Source: Siphonodentalium dalli
Taxonomy: Eukaryota > Mollusca > Scaphopoda > Gadilida > Siphonodentaliidae
Assembly: GCA_032622095.1 (NCBI GenBank)
Contig: CP136067.1
Location: 75,914,705 to 75,978,704, forward strand
Reading direction: 5' to 3'
Length of the DNA: 64,000 nt
Under the pieces are notes generated by a model. That model saw only the letters and a program-made list of their open reading frames with translations, was not told the DNA's origin and ran no database searches. The position numbers were made by a program, and so were the translations under genes. Every line of letters begins with the position of its first letter. Within the stretch, counting starts at the first letter, position 1. Shown here piece after piece: positions 11,511 to 23,039 of the stretch.

Positions 11511-12341
11511 CCTTCCACTTAAAAACATTCTGGAGATCAAGTTGGCCACAGGTGTTCAGTTATTTTATACCATGACTCCCTATTGTACTGTGTACAAACA
11601 TGCTATATAATATATTTGTGCTGTACACCCTACTGTGTGTGAACAGGAGTCCGACCGTGGGTAACACGTTTCTACTGTGGGTAACACGTTTTAATGGCAT
11701 TTCAATGGTTAAAGTTTATACCCATAGTAGAACTACATCCGAGTTGACCTTTCATTAACCTTCCATGACCTCGATCAAAATCACTCTATTTTTAAAATGT
11801 AGCGCCTCGCGATGAAAACAATTTGATACTTTCGTTTCAATTGAATATTATACTCACTAATGCGGTAAAAACGAACAGTTATTTCCGTGGAAATCACATC
11901 CAGATCAACAAATTGAACATATATTTCAAGAAATAGACGTAAAAAACTCGAACAACAAACGGTGGATTTCAAAATGACTTTCGTGGTTTCCTGTTCACTG
12001 TACGGCGGAGAAAAAAAAGTTCCCGCAATGTGTTATATTTATATTCATTAAATTCGTATTCCCATATATATATTCATGTTGTTTATTTATGGCGGTTTCA
12101 TCATGATTACAGTTTATTGTGAATTGGCTACAATGATACCATATTCGTACAATTGAATGTTGACCTAATTCAATGTATCAATACGCCTGATCAGCTGTGA
12201 TAGTGTACGTCGATGTACGGCCAAGTGTGGGGAACACAACGGGGATGATTGTGAATGGTGCGACAGAATCATCTTAATTTAAGTGGGTTTATTTCGATTT
12301 CATAGCAGTTGTTGCTCCTGTACCGGTCATGGTATAAACAA
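11511..12341. other. No gene recognised
   Basis: Holds a short duplicated GTGGGTAACACGTTT block at 11650-11690 and an AT-rich remainder. The 63-codon minus frame at 11781-11972 has no recognisable feature. Confidence 0.5.
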
Positions 12342-12483
12342 AATACACACGTAGTGTTTCTGAATACCAAATTTACACCACTCGTGGGATTGATGATTTA
12401 CCACACTCGCTAAAGCTCGTGTGGTAAACCATCAATCCCACTCGTGGTGTAAATTTGGTATTCAGAAACACTACGTGTGTATT
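12342..12483. repeat. Near-perfect hairpin MITE (65-bp arms, 12-nt loop)
   Basis: Arms 12342-12406 and 12419-12483 are reverse complements with a single visible A/G difference. Both contain CACCACTCGTGGGATTGATG and the CCACAC/GTGTGG inner end; the loop is 12407-12418. Transcribed, it would form a long double-stranded hairpin. A young fold-back MITE is the simplest reading. Confidence 0.9.
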
Positions 12484-12895
12484 CTATATATACCCCACGT
12501 GTCTTGGACTGTTGCCAAATTCACAGTGCTCCATTAGAGGGCCTGCTTGGACTGTTGCCAAATTCACAATGTTAACTGCAGAGAGGTTGTATGTTATTGG
12601 AGACGTTCTAATATGACAATAGGCTGGCCTAATTAACGAACCATGCACAGCTAAATACACACAAGCAACTTTTAATCTTCAAATAGATACAATTGTCGGC
12701 CTCCAAAATTCAATATACTTTCTTATATACAAACAAACATTGAACTCATACCATTGTTTCACTTAACCAAAATAGCGAATTTCCCCAAAAGAACGCATAT
12801 AGACTGCGCATGCAGAAAATAAAAGATGGCCGTTACTACAAAAAAAACAGACATGCGCACTCCAATTAAAATTACCCATAATTCAGTTCACTACA

Positions 12896-13385
12896 CCAGG
12901 GGCTCCCAACAGGTTATACAATGTTTTCAGGCTATCAGATTATTTATATTTTCGACTTTAAGTTTACAATTTGAGCCTGTCCTCACTCTATCGATACGAT
13001 TTATCATAAACATATTATACACCAGTGGCGTTAACTTTACAACTTCGGCATCTACGTGATTATATCGGTACGATTCAGTAAGGTACAAACAATCTCCATA
13101 AAATACAGCAGGGGCTCCCAATAGGTTATTCCCATTTATTATGGGCTCCCAATAGGTTATACAATATTTTCAGGCTATCAGATTATTTATATTTTCAACA
13201 ACATATTATTACACCGGTGACTTTAAGTTTACAATTTGAGCCTGTCCTGACTCTATCGATAGGATTTATCATATTTTCATAAACGTATTATACACCGCTG
13301 GCGTTAACTTTACAATTTCGGCATCTACGTGATTATATCGGTACGATTGAGTAAGGTACAAACAATCTCCAAGAATACATTCGCC
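12896..13385 (-). repeat. Tandem duplication (~240 bp) containing a small ORF
   Basis: Units 12896-13110 and about 13138-13380 share GGGCTCCCAAYAGGTTATAC, TTTGAGCCTGTCCT, TCGATA and GATTATATCGGTACGATT blocks. The second unit has an insertion around 13198-13215 and another near 13272. Confidence 0.8.
12927..13121 (-). CDS. Hypothetical small ORF, copy 2 of duplicated unit
   Basis: A 64-codon minus frame with the block GDCLYLTESYRYNHVDAE followed by VKLTP and VYN. The same block in the copy at 13269-13457 differs mainly by conservative changes (E/Q, V/I, L/A), which hints at former coding selection. It lacks the N-terminal hydrophobic leader of the other copy. The family is not recognised, and the frame may be a repeat by-product. 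Confidence 0.3.
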   Translation of the reverse strand: MGAPAVFYGDCLYLTESYRYNHVDAEVVKLTPLVYNMFMINRIDRVRTGSNCKLKVENINNLIA

Positions 13386-13457
13386 CTGTACTCCATGCGA
13401 TATAAAAAAACCAAATGCAAGTAACACCACACTAGGTGGCGTAATAAGCGAGATCAC
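13269..13457 (-). CDS. Hypothetical small secreted-like ORF
   Basis: A 62-codon minus frame starting MISLITPPSVVLLAFGFF, a plausible signal peptide with cleavage after GVQG, then ECILGDCLYLTQSYRYNHVD. It ends at a stop caused by a short insertion relative to the copy at 12927-13121, where the equivalent frame runs on about 28 codons further to a Lys/Asn-rich end. Two Cys lie close to the mature N-terminus. Nothing shows that it is expressed; a decayed exon of a secreted protein or a chance frame in a repeat are both possible. Confidence 0.35.
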   Translation of the reverse strand: MISLITPPSVVLLAFGFFISHGVQGECILGDCLYLTQSYRYNHVDAEIVKLTPAVYNTFMKI

Positions 13458-13692
13458 TGAGTCGCGGTCGTATTGGATTCATCCAGCCCCGTTACGTTGT
13501 TTCAGAGAGTCATCCAGCCCCGGTCCGTGGTTTTAGTGCTACAGGTCAAAGTTCTGGAGTAGCATTTTCACATAATGGAGCTTTTGAATATTTGAGACTT
13601 CCATATATGGAAAGGCTACTCCAGAGCATTGACATGTAGCACTAAAACCACGGAACCGGGCCTGGTGGATCCAATATGGCCACGAGTTAGTG
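13456..13692. mobile_element. Palindromic MITE, copy 1 (partner 57959-58191)
   Basis: The ends are inverted: CACTGAGTCGCGG...ATTGGAT on the left and ATCCAATATGGCCACGAGTTAGTG on the right (20-base-plus match split by changes). Inner arms CCGTGGTTTTAGTGCTAC and its complement surround a short centre near 13590. The same architecture recurs at 57959-58191, so this is a family. Confidence 0.7.
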
Positions 13693-15196
13693 ACAGGGCG
13701 TATTAGCAACACGTATCATTATATTTTGGGAAATGGGAAGTGGGAACCAGTAACGGAATCCATGGAGTTACCACTGTCTTCTACATTGTTAGAAAATACC
13801 GGTTTGACGGTGTCGGACCGTAAATTCGACGCGGCATATTCGAGTAGTTTGATGTTGAAATTGACAGTGTCTCAAACCACATCTGTATATACATGTACTT
13901 ACACAAGATGATACATGCACTACAGAGTAATTCACAAGACAGCGTTGCCAGTTTTTTTAAAACTTTCTCTCGTTCAATTCAGTTGACAGTGTTCTGATTG
14001 TTTCAAAGCACATACAATGATACATTTATACAAGATGATAAACGCACCAGAGTAATTATCTAGAGCTTCGATGTCAACAACAACAATGAACTGACTGATT
14101 ATCACAATTCCAACTTACAACTAATAATAATGAACTATTACAGTTACAATTATTACGCCAATTCACGGAGTCCGCTATTGCATGGTTAGGATAATCCTAT
14201 CAAACTATATATGACTCACTTATATTGATAGTGTCGTGATTTACGGTACACAGTTTGATGCATCATGTTATCAAATTCGAAAACATTTTGACTATAGGAA
14301 AACGTTGCTAAGACATCGCACAGTTATTACGGGGTCGACGGTTTCCATCCAGCTGACTGACTGTTACTGGTAGTGTCGTGATGTACGCATGCACCCGTTA
14401 AGACATGAACTGCGTTTACAAGTTACTGAACAATTTCACGCCATGCATGTTGACAAAATGTAAGCCATTCAGATGTTTTACTTTTACATGTACACGTGTT
14501 TGAGTTTTAACTGTGACAGCTTTGTTCCTTTATGTCTTAAAAGGGTATACCCGATTCCTATGTTTTAGAATGGTCGAAACTAGTATTGCTCGTAATGTAA
14601 AGCTCACTCATTTAAAAAAAATATATGTTAATAACATATAATTTAAAAAATAAATAGGTCAGTTTTCCGCTGTTATCGTTTTTAATTGTTTATAGTCAGT
14701 GAAAGGTGCGCACATTGAGGATTTCAGTTTCATCAAAACAATAATCGTAATGCCTATCGGGAAATCATATTGTCACCACGGGAACTTGGCTAATTATACG
14801 GTAAATTAGCAAATATTGTTGTTGACCCTTGAAAAAAACATTGGTCTGACCGTTATTAGTTATGGTCTTGATGTAATTGAATGGTGTTGAACCGTAAACA
14901 AAAATACCACGATCTGACAGTTACTGGTTACAGTCTGCCAGTTACCCATACAGCATAAATTATTTTAATTACGGGCGTTAATATCAGGTATAATTTTGGG
15001 TTCCGTCCGATCTGCCCATGCATGTTTCTATTTGCAGGTATTGGCATCTATAGCGAGTGAATTTTAGTTTGCCATAAAATGAGTTTTGGTTTCAATAAAA
15101 AATCCCAAGTTACCCAGTATATGCCGTCGGGAATTTGGTACAACAGTTATGTGACTGTACTGATCTAAATCAATCATGACTTTTAATTCTTTCAGG
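13693..15196. other. Intergenic or upstream intron, no gene recognised
   Basis: No transposon end is recognised. A pyrimidine-rich stretch ending TTCTTTCAG at 15188-15196 is the likely splice acceptor of the following exon, so at least the end of this region is probably intronic. Confidence 0.5.
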
Positions 15197-15898
15197 TCAA
15201 TATGATGATTTGGGTCTTTATCGCCAGTATCTTGAGGAATGTAGCGAATAGTTTTCCCATTGTCCGGAATGATGAGATAACAACAGCTGTTGTTCACAGA
15301 CAGCATGTTACTGGATCCGACATTCGTGATTCATTTCATATCTCAGAATCCATCGTTCTGGAGCCAACACCTGCCGACTATGACCTCCTAGAACCCGATA
15401 AGGAATCTGCAGACTCGGTGCCAGAAATCAACGACGCGGATTTTGACGTAACACATCGTAACACGGAGTTGTACGCAGAAATTAATACATCACAAAGAGA
15501 GAACAGTTACATAAACAAGTCAAAGGTCACAACATTGCCGTATCATGTGGTAACATTTTATCATCATACAAATGCTGCGGACAACCCACGCATTTCTACG
15601 GATAAAAAAAGAGTCACTGTGTCAGCAATAACGACGGAAATTCCTAATGAACTCAACAGTACTCAGTTATCAGCGATGAGAAAAGAAGTCCAGAGAAACA
15701 AAGACATAGTGCGTTTCATATTCAATGTCACAGCGTTTCCTCTGAAAGAAGTAACACGTCCTCTGGGGAGTGTTGCTGGCCACCCTAGAGGATTAGAAGA
15801 GTCTACTTCTATCGGCATCTCAGAGTATTTGGCTACACATACCAATAATGTTAATCTAGAGACGACTACACTTTCGGTGGTTGACCAGAAATATATCC
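15197..15898 (+). CDS. Candidate host exon 1: N-terminus of a possibly secreted protein
   Basis: The exon is bounded by acceptor TTCTTTCAG (to 15196) and donor ATCC|GTAAGT (15899 on). Translation from ATG 15202 gives 232 codons plus one base (phase 1). The N-terminus MMIWVFIASIL is hydrophobic and could be a signal peptide, though the following RNVANSF makes cleavage uncertain. The body is acidic and Ser/Thr-rich with several N-x-S/T sites (for example NTSQ, NSTQ, NVTA) and no Cys, as in a secreted or extracellular linker protein. Unbroken length, codon mix and good splice sites at both ends set it apart from the surrounding transposons. The family is not recognised. Confidence 0.5.
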
Positions 15899-18637
15899 GT
15901 AAGTATAAATAACTTAATCTTATAGATTTGTTTGGTTTGGCCGGGTCTGTGTTATTAAAGGCACGGATGGACTTCGCGATGGGTGTTGCTGTTAAAATAG
16001 TCACACACATTAAAACCGCCATACTGGCCACAGACAGAAAGAATGTTAAAATGTAGATAGATTTTGTTCTTATGCCAATAATAAATATCGCATTAATAGC
16101 ATGGTATTAGTCGTATGCCTAAATTTTTAGTAAACAATAGTCTTGTTATGATACATTACAGTATGTAAGAGTGTGCGATACGTAAAACACTCAACGGCGG
16201 AGAGACCACACTTAGTGAACTTTCGTTAAATTTGCTTGTTTACAAAATATACCGATATAGCGCTCTCATATACTCGCCACTCACGATTTCAATGCTGAAT
16301 GGGTCACCGCAAATCACTCTCCCACAAAAATCACCACGGTGTTGAGTGTTTTTCTTATCGCACGCTCTTTACATGCTGTATATAAACAAATGATCCATCG
16401 GCTCACGAAGTGTGTTTTGTGGATAATATCGCATTCTTACTATCATTATAATATACTATTAGTATATTAATGAGGGAATTCATAACTTGGTAACTTCTAT
16501 TTTTAAATTAAAACCTACAACCTACAACCAATGTCATCCCTGCGTGCGTTTGGTTGGAGTGGAAATGCCTGGGGAAGAGTTAAGTTTACTCCAAAGTCAC
16601 CTCAACTTACGTAGACAATTCCGAATACCGGCACACAAACTGTCTATACCACGATACTGTGTCATTCCTGTAAATATATAGCACATGTTTTATCTAGAGA
16701 AACCCATGCTCTCACAGCATCTCACATAGCCTGTGTATAGGTGGTACATGCAATACTTGTATATTATATTTATACATATATGCTAATTTGTTTTTGTTAG
16801 GAGAGACCATGCATACATTTCTGCTATTTATGTACACATATATGGCGCCTAAAGTTCGCTGGAAATCTGCACATCCGTAACATGACCAACATGTGCCTCA
16901 AATCTGTATTTCCACTTAATGCCAACACTTGGGCTACACGGTGCCTGTTTTCAACACTAAAGATAATCCCGTCCGAAAAGACTGCATAATTATATACACG
17001 AAATAAAATATTTAAAAATAATAATGGCATTGGTATTTTCAGACTACACACATGGCATGCATCTGACAATCCATGATATCCTACTATTCTTGAATATATA
17101 ATTATGAACAAAGCAAGAGATACATTCGAGTTCACTTGAATTCGGCCAGTGAGGAAACTCGTGGTGACGTTTCTCTGGTCAAGTTTCGCTCAAATCGACA
17201 TGATTATGTGGGCGACGTATTAGGGATGAAATGAACATGATGACATAGATATGAAATTGATATTAAACCTCTCCATTTACCCTCCCATTATTAATTTCAG
17301 TAAAATACTCATCTCTCTCACAGATAGCACAAGATCCTCGTCTTTCCAATGCTTTGATGTGGGTAGTTTATATTCAATAACTATGTTTATCATATGATCA
17401 TAAGTTTCTTTCCCCAATTCATATGTTAAAAGTAACGAAACAATCCAGATATCTAATGATGTTTACCTCATTATCGAAACACCATGCAGGTTAATAAAGT
17501 TCTGAGTGACGTCAGATATTAGTTAACTGAACATAGCGTATTACCAGACACGAAAATTCTTTAAATGGATCAGGTTTTCCCAGCAATCATATCATAACAG
17601 TTATAGCATGGTTTACGGTTGATACGATAAATTATGAACAACGTTACTAGAAAACTTAATCATTCCAAGTCAAAATGACATGGTTTCAGTAAAATGGCGT
17701 GGCATATAAATCGTGGCGTAAATTACGGATTAGCGACATTGTATATTATCGACAACGTATATATTAGTGACAACATGCAGATTCTGAACACATGACTGAT
17801 CGGAGCGAAATCACAGTGCTAGTGCGTCACCGACTTGTACATAATGTTAGCTGGCCGATATTACAGAGCAAAACAAAACAAGTACGCAAATACCGAGTAC
17901 GTTATTAATCACATTTACTTTAGAGTGACACTCCACAGTTTCGAATGATCAGTAGGTGTAAAGTTCTTAGAATAGAGTACCAGTGTTTTTGACACTATGT
18001 GTGTGGCATGTTTATTGAGAGAAGGTTAGTTATGAATATGTGAATCAGAGGATGTCTTTAAGTATCAAGTAGTAGCGATTTCCGCGAAACTGTGGCTCCA
18101 GACACCGGCGTGACTCTTTAGCAACTAAAATTTGTCATCTCCGTGAAAAACAGTTTTTTGAAAATCCCAGTGGTGAGAAGTTTTAACATTTTTATATTAT
18201 TGTGAGGCGGTTACGCTCGAAAAAAATCTTGTTTTTGTGTCCTATAGCATGGGTAAACAAATTGGTTTATTTGGCCATTTTTGCATCAAAGTTCCATTTT
18301 TATGGCATATAATTTCAAGGGGCATAACTCTTGCTGTCCCCAATAAAATGATAATTATGTACCAAATTCTTAAAGCCTAGTATATGCTCAACCCAGGCTT
18401 GTATACATTGTGTATGTTTTGTGAGTTCACATTTGAGTTCAATGAATTGATGCCCCCCCCCCCCCTATTCATGCAGCCATCCCTGCAAAAAAATGTGGAG
18501 TGTTACCTATATCGCCTTCTACGACAGGGCCAAATACGATTGCCAATATAATAATCATGCCGCGAAATAAGGCCTATGTGCTTTCTATAACCACATACAT
18601 GTACACACAATCTAATGTCATGGTCGCTTCATTGCAG
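15899..18637 (+). other. Probable intron 1
   Basis: GTAAGT at 15899 and a TTCATTGCAG acceptor ending at 18637 bound it. It contains the MITE at 16169-16367 and a poly-C run near 18453. No other gene was recognised, including at 16824-17135 on the minus strand. Confidence 0.4.
16169..16367. mobile_element. MITE with ~27-bp terminal inverted repeats
   Basis: The left end GAGTGTGCGATACGTAAAAC and right end with TGTTTTTCTTATCGCACGCTC are inverted and close on CACTCAAC/GTTGAGTG. It is 199 bp, non-coding, and sits inside the probable intron 1. Confidence 0.75.
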
Positions 18638-18719
18638 TGAACTCGAAGATACGGATGTATTTCAATGAAATTCTGGAAGAGGAGCTGGACAAAATTGCAA
18701 ACGAGACACGAAATGAAAA
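18638..18719 (+). CDS. Candidate host exon 2 (internal, 82 bp)
   Basis: Acceptor TTCATTGCAG| at 18637 and donor AA|GTAAGATG at 18720. Only one frame is open, and it is the one that follows from exon 1 phase 1: the first two bases complete a Leu codon, then NSKIRMYFNEILEEELDKIA and further acidic residues. The exon ends in phase 2. It reads as a charged, amphipathic helical segment. Agreement in strand, phase and splice sites with exon 1 is the main support. Confidence 0.45.
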
Positions 18720-18937
18720 GTAAGATGGTTATCTTTTATTGTAATACGACCCTGCATAAAGATGCTTAAAAGCATTGTCCTGATTTGTCAGTACCATGGA
18801 TATCTCGATCCAGTTTTGTGGTGTAATTCAACTTTCACCAAAAAAATCGGTTTATCGAGATGGCCGCACGCGACTTTTCCCGTGCTTACTAACTCCGCGC
18901 ACACGATGCACCAATGTAGTACACAGGTAACACTTTT

Positions 18938-19525
18938 CTAGTGATCATCGTTCAAACGAAGCATGTTGGCCTTTGGTGCGGTATTTGGTCTGTAAACGCA
19001 GCCGATTATCCGAGAGTCATTTTTTCCTGGGTTAATTTCCACGAATATTGTTTCTATTACGTGTGGAATAAATTCACTAAGGTCGGGTCGATTTTTATAG
19101 TCAATGGAATCTTTTATGTAAAGGCATACACCACCTCTGCCATCATCGTCGTCAGCTCTGCACTTGAATTTCATAGGGTGATATCCCGGTATCTGAAAGT
19201 GCGATGCTTGTCTTATTTTAAATGTTTCAGTTAAAGCAATAACGTCGAATGAATTATTATCCGACTTTAAATCGCATAGGAGATTACACAAAGAATCGAA
19301 ATTTGCATTGATGCTTCGACAGTTGAGGCTGAATATTGAAAATTTTGGTTTTTTATTTGATTGATCTATAGTGTCTGATGGTGAAATGTATCCACATTCA
19401 TTGCAGGTATTAATAGCAGAATTTAAATAATCGTCATTTTCCTGTTCCGCTTCGTTCCATTTCATTGTAAAGTTATATTCATCAGAATCCCGAACCTCAC
19501 TCAAATTTACGTTAGGTGTAGCCAT
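18938..19525 (-). pseudogene. LINE ORF2 N-terminal endonuclease fragment
   Basis: A 195-codon minus frame from ATG 19525. After a ~60-residue acidic leader it reads KFSIFSLNCRSINANF (motif I Asn), DVIALTETF (catalytic Glu), GRGGVCLYIKD and IIGCVYRPN, the order of the EEP endonuclease of CR1/jockey-like LINEs. The ORF stops at 18938, before the GDFN motif and the reverse transcriptase. The reading frame is undamaged for its whole length, which suggests a fairly young insertion. Loss of the 3' part with retention of the 5' part is unusual for a LINE. It is a different subfamily from the fragment at 815-2274. Confidence 0.75.
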
Positions 19526-20344
19526 GAGTACCTATAATGGAATGAATGAAATGTATGCCCTCCGCTTCAGAATGAATTAAAGATGTAAGCATGAATATGT
19601 ATAGTCCGTGCATTGTTACTAGAGCTAACCATAATATGAAATACATATTATTTTAATAATGTTTTGTATTCGGCGGGTATGTGTTTCTGGTAAGTCCTCG
19701 AATGCGTGTCAATCGACGGTCAATTAACATTTCAAATTCCGCTTGTTATTTTCTCATGAAAGTATTGCCAAAAATCGCATATCTGTGATTTGACGTGTAG
19801 GCTATCTAATTGACCCACAACGAGGACTTACGTCATGGTTGAAATAGATAACTCCATAATATATATGTAGGTATATAGACCTATGTGGCTAAATGTATGA
19901 GTGTATGCCAATAGTATGCTGAAAATACATGAACAAGAACCTATAATTAATAAAACATGAAGATTCATAAATGATTACATATACGTGTATATATGGTACA
20001 CCGACTTCTGGTTGTATTTGACAAAGTATAGTTTGTTTTTAAAAGAAATCTACTGGACACAAAGTCCTAAACACAAGGCCTCATCGAGCCTACAAATCGG
20101 TATCCCTATAAAGAAAGCTTTATATGGATACCGATCTATAATCCCGACAAAACCCTACCTCCGGGACCTATTAATTCGTCTTAATGAAGTTGACATTATT
20201 GTGATCCGAATGTTTCGGACCTGACTGTACTGTCACAACATGAACTAATTTGATGACATGGATTCGTGAAATATCGGAGTCGTCTCGTGTGCAAGAAACT
20301 TGAAAACATCACATTTAAGCTATTCCTGTTTCTTATGATGATAT
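19526..20344. other. No gene recognised
   Basis: AT-rich, with no motif or repeat partner seen. The short plus frame 19985-20224 has no recognisable feature. Confidence 0.5.
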
Positions 20345-20830
20345 TCCGGTGCCTTTGGTGGTAAAGTGCCCATCTACACCACGAAGTCGGCGGCGGGGAC
20401 ACCGGGGTGACATCGGCGTCCCTGTCTCCAGTGGCCTCGATGACAACAGGAACATCCGGGGTGTCGTCGGCGTCCCTGTGGCTGGTGATGGTATCAACGA
20501 CGGAGGCCAAGTGGTGGGGACTGGGCTTCTCTCAGTTCTCCCTGTCCCCACTTGGCCCTACTGTCGGCATCCCTTCTTCTTCTGGACGGGGTCTTCTTTT
20601 TCCTCCCCCCCCCCTTCCTCCTCTCTCCGCGATCCCCAGGTTGTTGGTGGTCTCCAGCAACCGGGTTACGGCCGACAGAGGGTCGGTGTAACCCGGTATG
20701 TCAAAAAACTGGCTGCCTGACCGGTGTACGTTCCAGGTCAGGCAGTGATCCAGGTTGATTGAACTCAGCACGAGCCTGACTTCAGCGGGGATTATAGACG
20801 AATCCATTGTCCGCTGAAGTCAGTAATCAG
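20345..20830 (-). pseudogene. Gag/ORF1-like repeat gene, unit 1
   Basis: Minus strand. It starts MDSSIIPAEVRLVLSSIN..TWNVHRSG, continues FFDIPGYTDPLSAVTRLLET, then a basic RGGGGKRRPRPEEEG stretch, then after a frameshift TPDVPVVIEATGDRDADVTP. The same order (helical N-terminus with D..W, basic KRR..RDA..KW block, acidic Pro-rich tail) is found in units 2-5. It resembles retrotransposon ORF1/gag-type nucleic-acid-binding proteins, but the family is not identified. At least two frameshifts break it. Confidence 0.5.
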
Positions 20831-20879
20831 ATCGCCAGGTGGTCGATGTCCAGGAGCGCTCAAGTCTTATCCCACCGGC

Positions 20880-21838
20880 GGTCGGAGCTCGAATGATCGC
20901 AATTTTTTTTATTGGAGGTTTTGGGACTGGACCCAGGGAGGATTCGAAAGGGGCGGAACACCTTTCCTACAACCCACTTTAAAGTTTTCAAAGGGTCATG
21001 GAGATGAAAGTACAAAACGCATGACAGATGAACATGAAATGGAATTAGCTATTGCTCGCTTGGTAGTTTCTATCAGTTCCCACACATCCGAAACGGAGGA
21101 GCTGATGGTGTTGTTGTTGTTGTTGTTGTTGATGGTGCTGCCCGTGGAGATGGGGGACACCGGGTTTAGAAGGAATTCCGGTGTCCGAGGTGGTAGAGTG
21201 TCCATCTTCTCATCAAAGCTGGCGGCAGGCACGTCCGGGTTGTTTCGGCGTCCCTGTCTCCGCTAGCCTCGGTGACGACAGCAGGGACCTCCGGCAGATC
21301 AACGGTGTACCTGCTAGCTGGTGTGATGTCGTTGACGACCGCTTCAGCAGCCAAGTGGAGGGGAGCTGGACGTCTCTCAGCTCGCCCCTGTCTCCACTTG
21401 GCTCTTGTGTCGGTGTCCCTTCTCTTCCTGTTGGGGGTCTTATTCTTCCGCCTCTTCTTTGGATTCTGGTCCCAGAGGTCCAAGTCTCCGTGCCGGATGG
21501 TAGGTCGTTGGTGAGGTCCAGCTTCCGATGTACCGCCAGCAGAGGGTACTGCGGGAGCAATCCGGTACCCCAAGGATAGATGCACAAAGCCCCCTTTAGC
21601 CTGGGTTAGAGTCCAGCTAAAGGTGTCCACAATGCGCAATATATCCAAGGCCGCGACCACGGCAGAGGGGATTAGCTGCATAATCCTCTGCCAAGTCCAA
21701 AACAGTTCACTCCGAATCGCTCGGGCGGCTAAGTTCTTTTCAGAACGGCCACACAACTCACAAGCGACCCGGGCTCAGCTAGCCGGAACAGCGACAAGAC
21801 GCAGAGCGAAAAGCTTTGCGACTTGTCCGCTCAACGGC
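20880..21838 (-). pseudogene. Gag/ORF1-like repeat gene, unit 2 with 3' tail
   Basis: The minus frame starting at 21756 begins with ARAIRSELFWTWQRIMQLIP and goes on to VDTFSWTLTQAKGGFVHLSL, a basic PKKRRKNKTPNRKRRDTDTR block and a Pro/Glu/Asp tail (LPEVPAVVTEASGDRDAE). After a frameshift it resumes at 21232 with FDEKMDTLPPRTPEF, then a run of seven Asn codons (about 21112-21135). The 3' end at 20885-20995 is a conserved tail (GGGTTGTAGGAAAGG..CC..TTTCGAATCCTCC read on the minus strand), also present after unit 3 and, alone, at 27855-27930. It is the best preserved unit. Confidence 0.55.
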
Positions 21839-21844
21839 TAACCA

Positions 21845-22930
21845 AGGAATGAATTATCGCAATATTATATTATATGGGGTTTGGGATTTGACCAGGGAAG
21901 ATTTGGAAGGGGGGCACCCCTTCCCTACAACCCACTGTTGAATTTTAATAGGAACATGTTATGGTAATACATAAGCATGAAGTGGTGAAGATGGAATGAA
22001 AATGAGTTGTCTTGGCCTTCTTTTTTTTTCGATGTTCTGTTGTTGTCGCTGCTGTTGTTGTTGTTTCTGTTTCGGAGTCGGAGGCGATGGTCCTGGCTAG
22101 TATCATTTCTTTTAACTTTGCCATTTCATCTGCTACTTTGTTTGCTGCTGTCATCGTCTCCAGAGCTTCCTGAACGACTTCGTCCCTCACTGAAGAGTTG
22201 GAACCGCAGCTGTTGTTGTTGATGCTGGTGGAGATGGAGGACACCGGGATGTGCTGGTACTCCGGTGTCCGAGGTGGTAAACTGTCCAACTCCACATCGA
22301 AGCTGGTGGCAGGAACATCTGGGGTGGTGTCCACGTCCCTGTCTCCGCTCGCCTCGATGACGACAGCAGGGACCTCCGGAGTCCCTGCTAGCTGGTGCAA
22401 TGTCGTCTGTCTCCATGCAGGTCGGGTCTTCTGGGCGTCTCTCAGACAACTCCGACATGCCGGCTGTGACACTGGACGGCTGAACCACACGGGGAGGGGT
22501 GACCGGCAGATCAATGGTCACCCCATCTTCTTCTTCCACTTCGCCCGTCTGGCGGCGTCCCTTCTCCGTCGAGCTGTTGTCTTTCTCTTCGGGGGCGCTG
22601 TCTTCATCTTCTTCATGTTACGGCAGGTCTCGGCGTTCCTGTCCCGGGCCACAGACAGTCCTCTGTCCGGAATTCAATGCAAAATACCAGATAGCCCCTG
22701 TTAGCCTGGAGATTTCAGCTAACAGTGTCCACTATCTGACTTCTTTGCATTGCAGCTAACGCGGCGTCGGGGATTAGCTCCATAATCCGTCCTGAGCCTA
22801 ATCCAAAACCGTCTCACTCAGGCCGGCATCAGCACGAGGGCGGCTGCTCCCCGAAGGTCACAATCCACACAACTCACTCGTGCTAACGTCTGACAAGAGG
22901 AACAGCAGACAGACAAAGCAATAATGACTG
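21845..22930 (-). pseudogene. Gag/ORF1-like repeat gene, unit 3 with 3' tail
   Basis: On the minus strand a degenerate start around 22790 (ELIPDAALAAM..VDTVSW.LQANRG) leads to the basic RRRDAARRAKWKKK block. After a frameshift comes the frame 22514-21945: TPEVPAVVIEASGDRDVDTT, ATSFDVELDSLPPRTPEY, PVSSIST, then an alpha-helical EALETMTAANKVADEMAKLK segment and a basic end EHRKKKKAK. The conserved tail follows at about 21850-21950. Units 3, 2 and 1 lie head to tail on the minus strand. Confidence 0.55.
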
Positions 22931-23039
22931 TCCCGCTCGACTCCTGCCATAAATTATCGCAATTATGTTTCCTTTACAATTTAAACGAAAGACACGGGCG
23001 CCGCTGAAAACACATCAATTTTGGTCAATCACAATCGTT

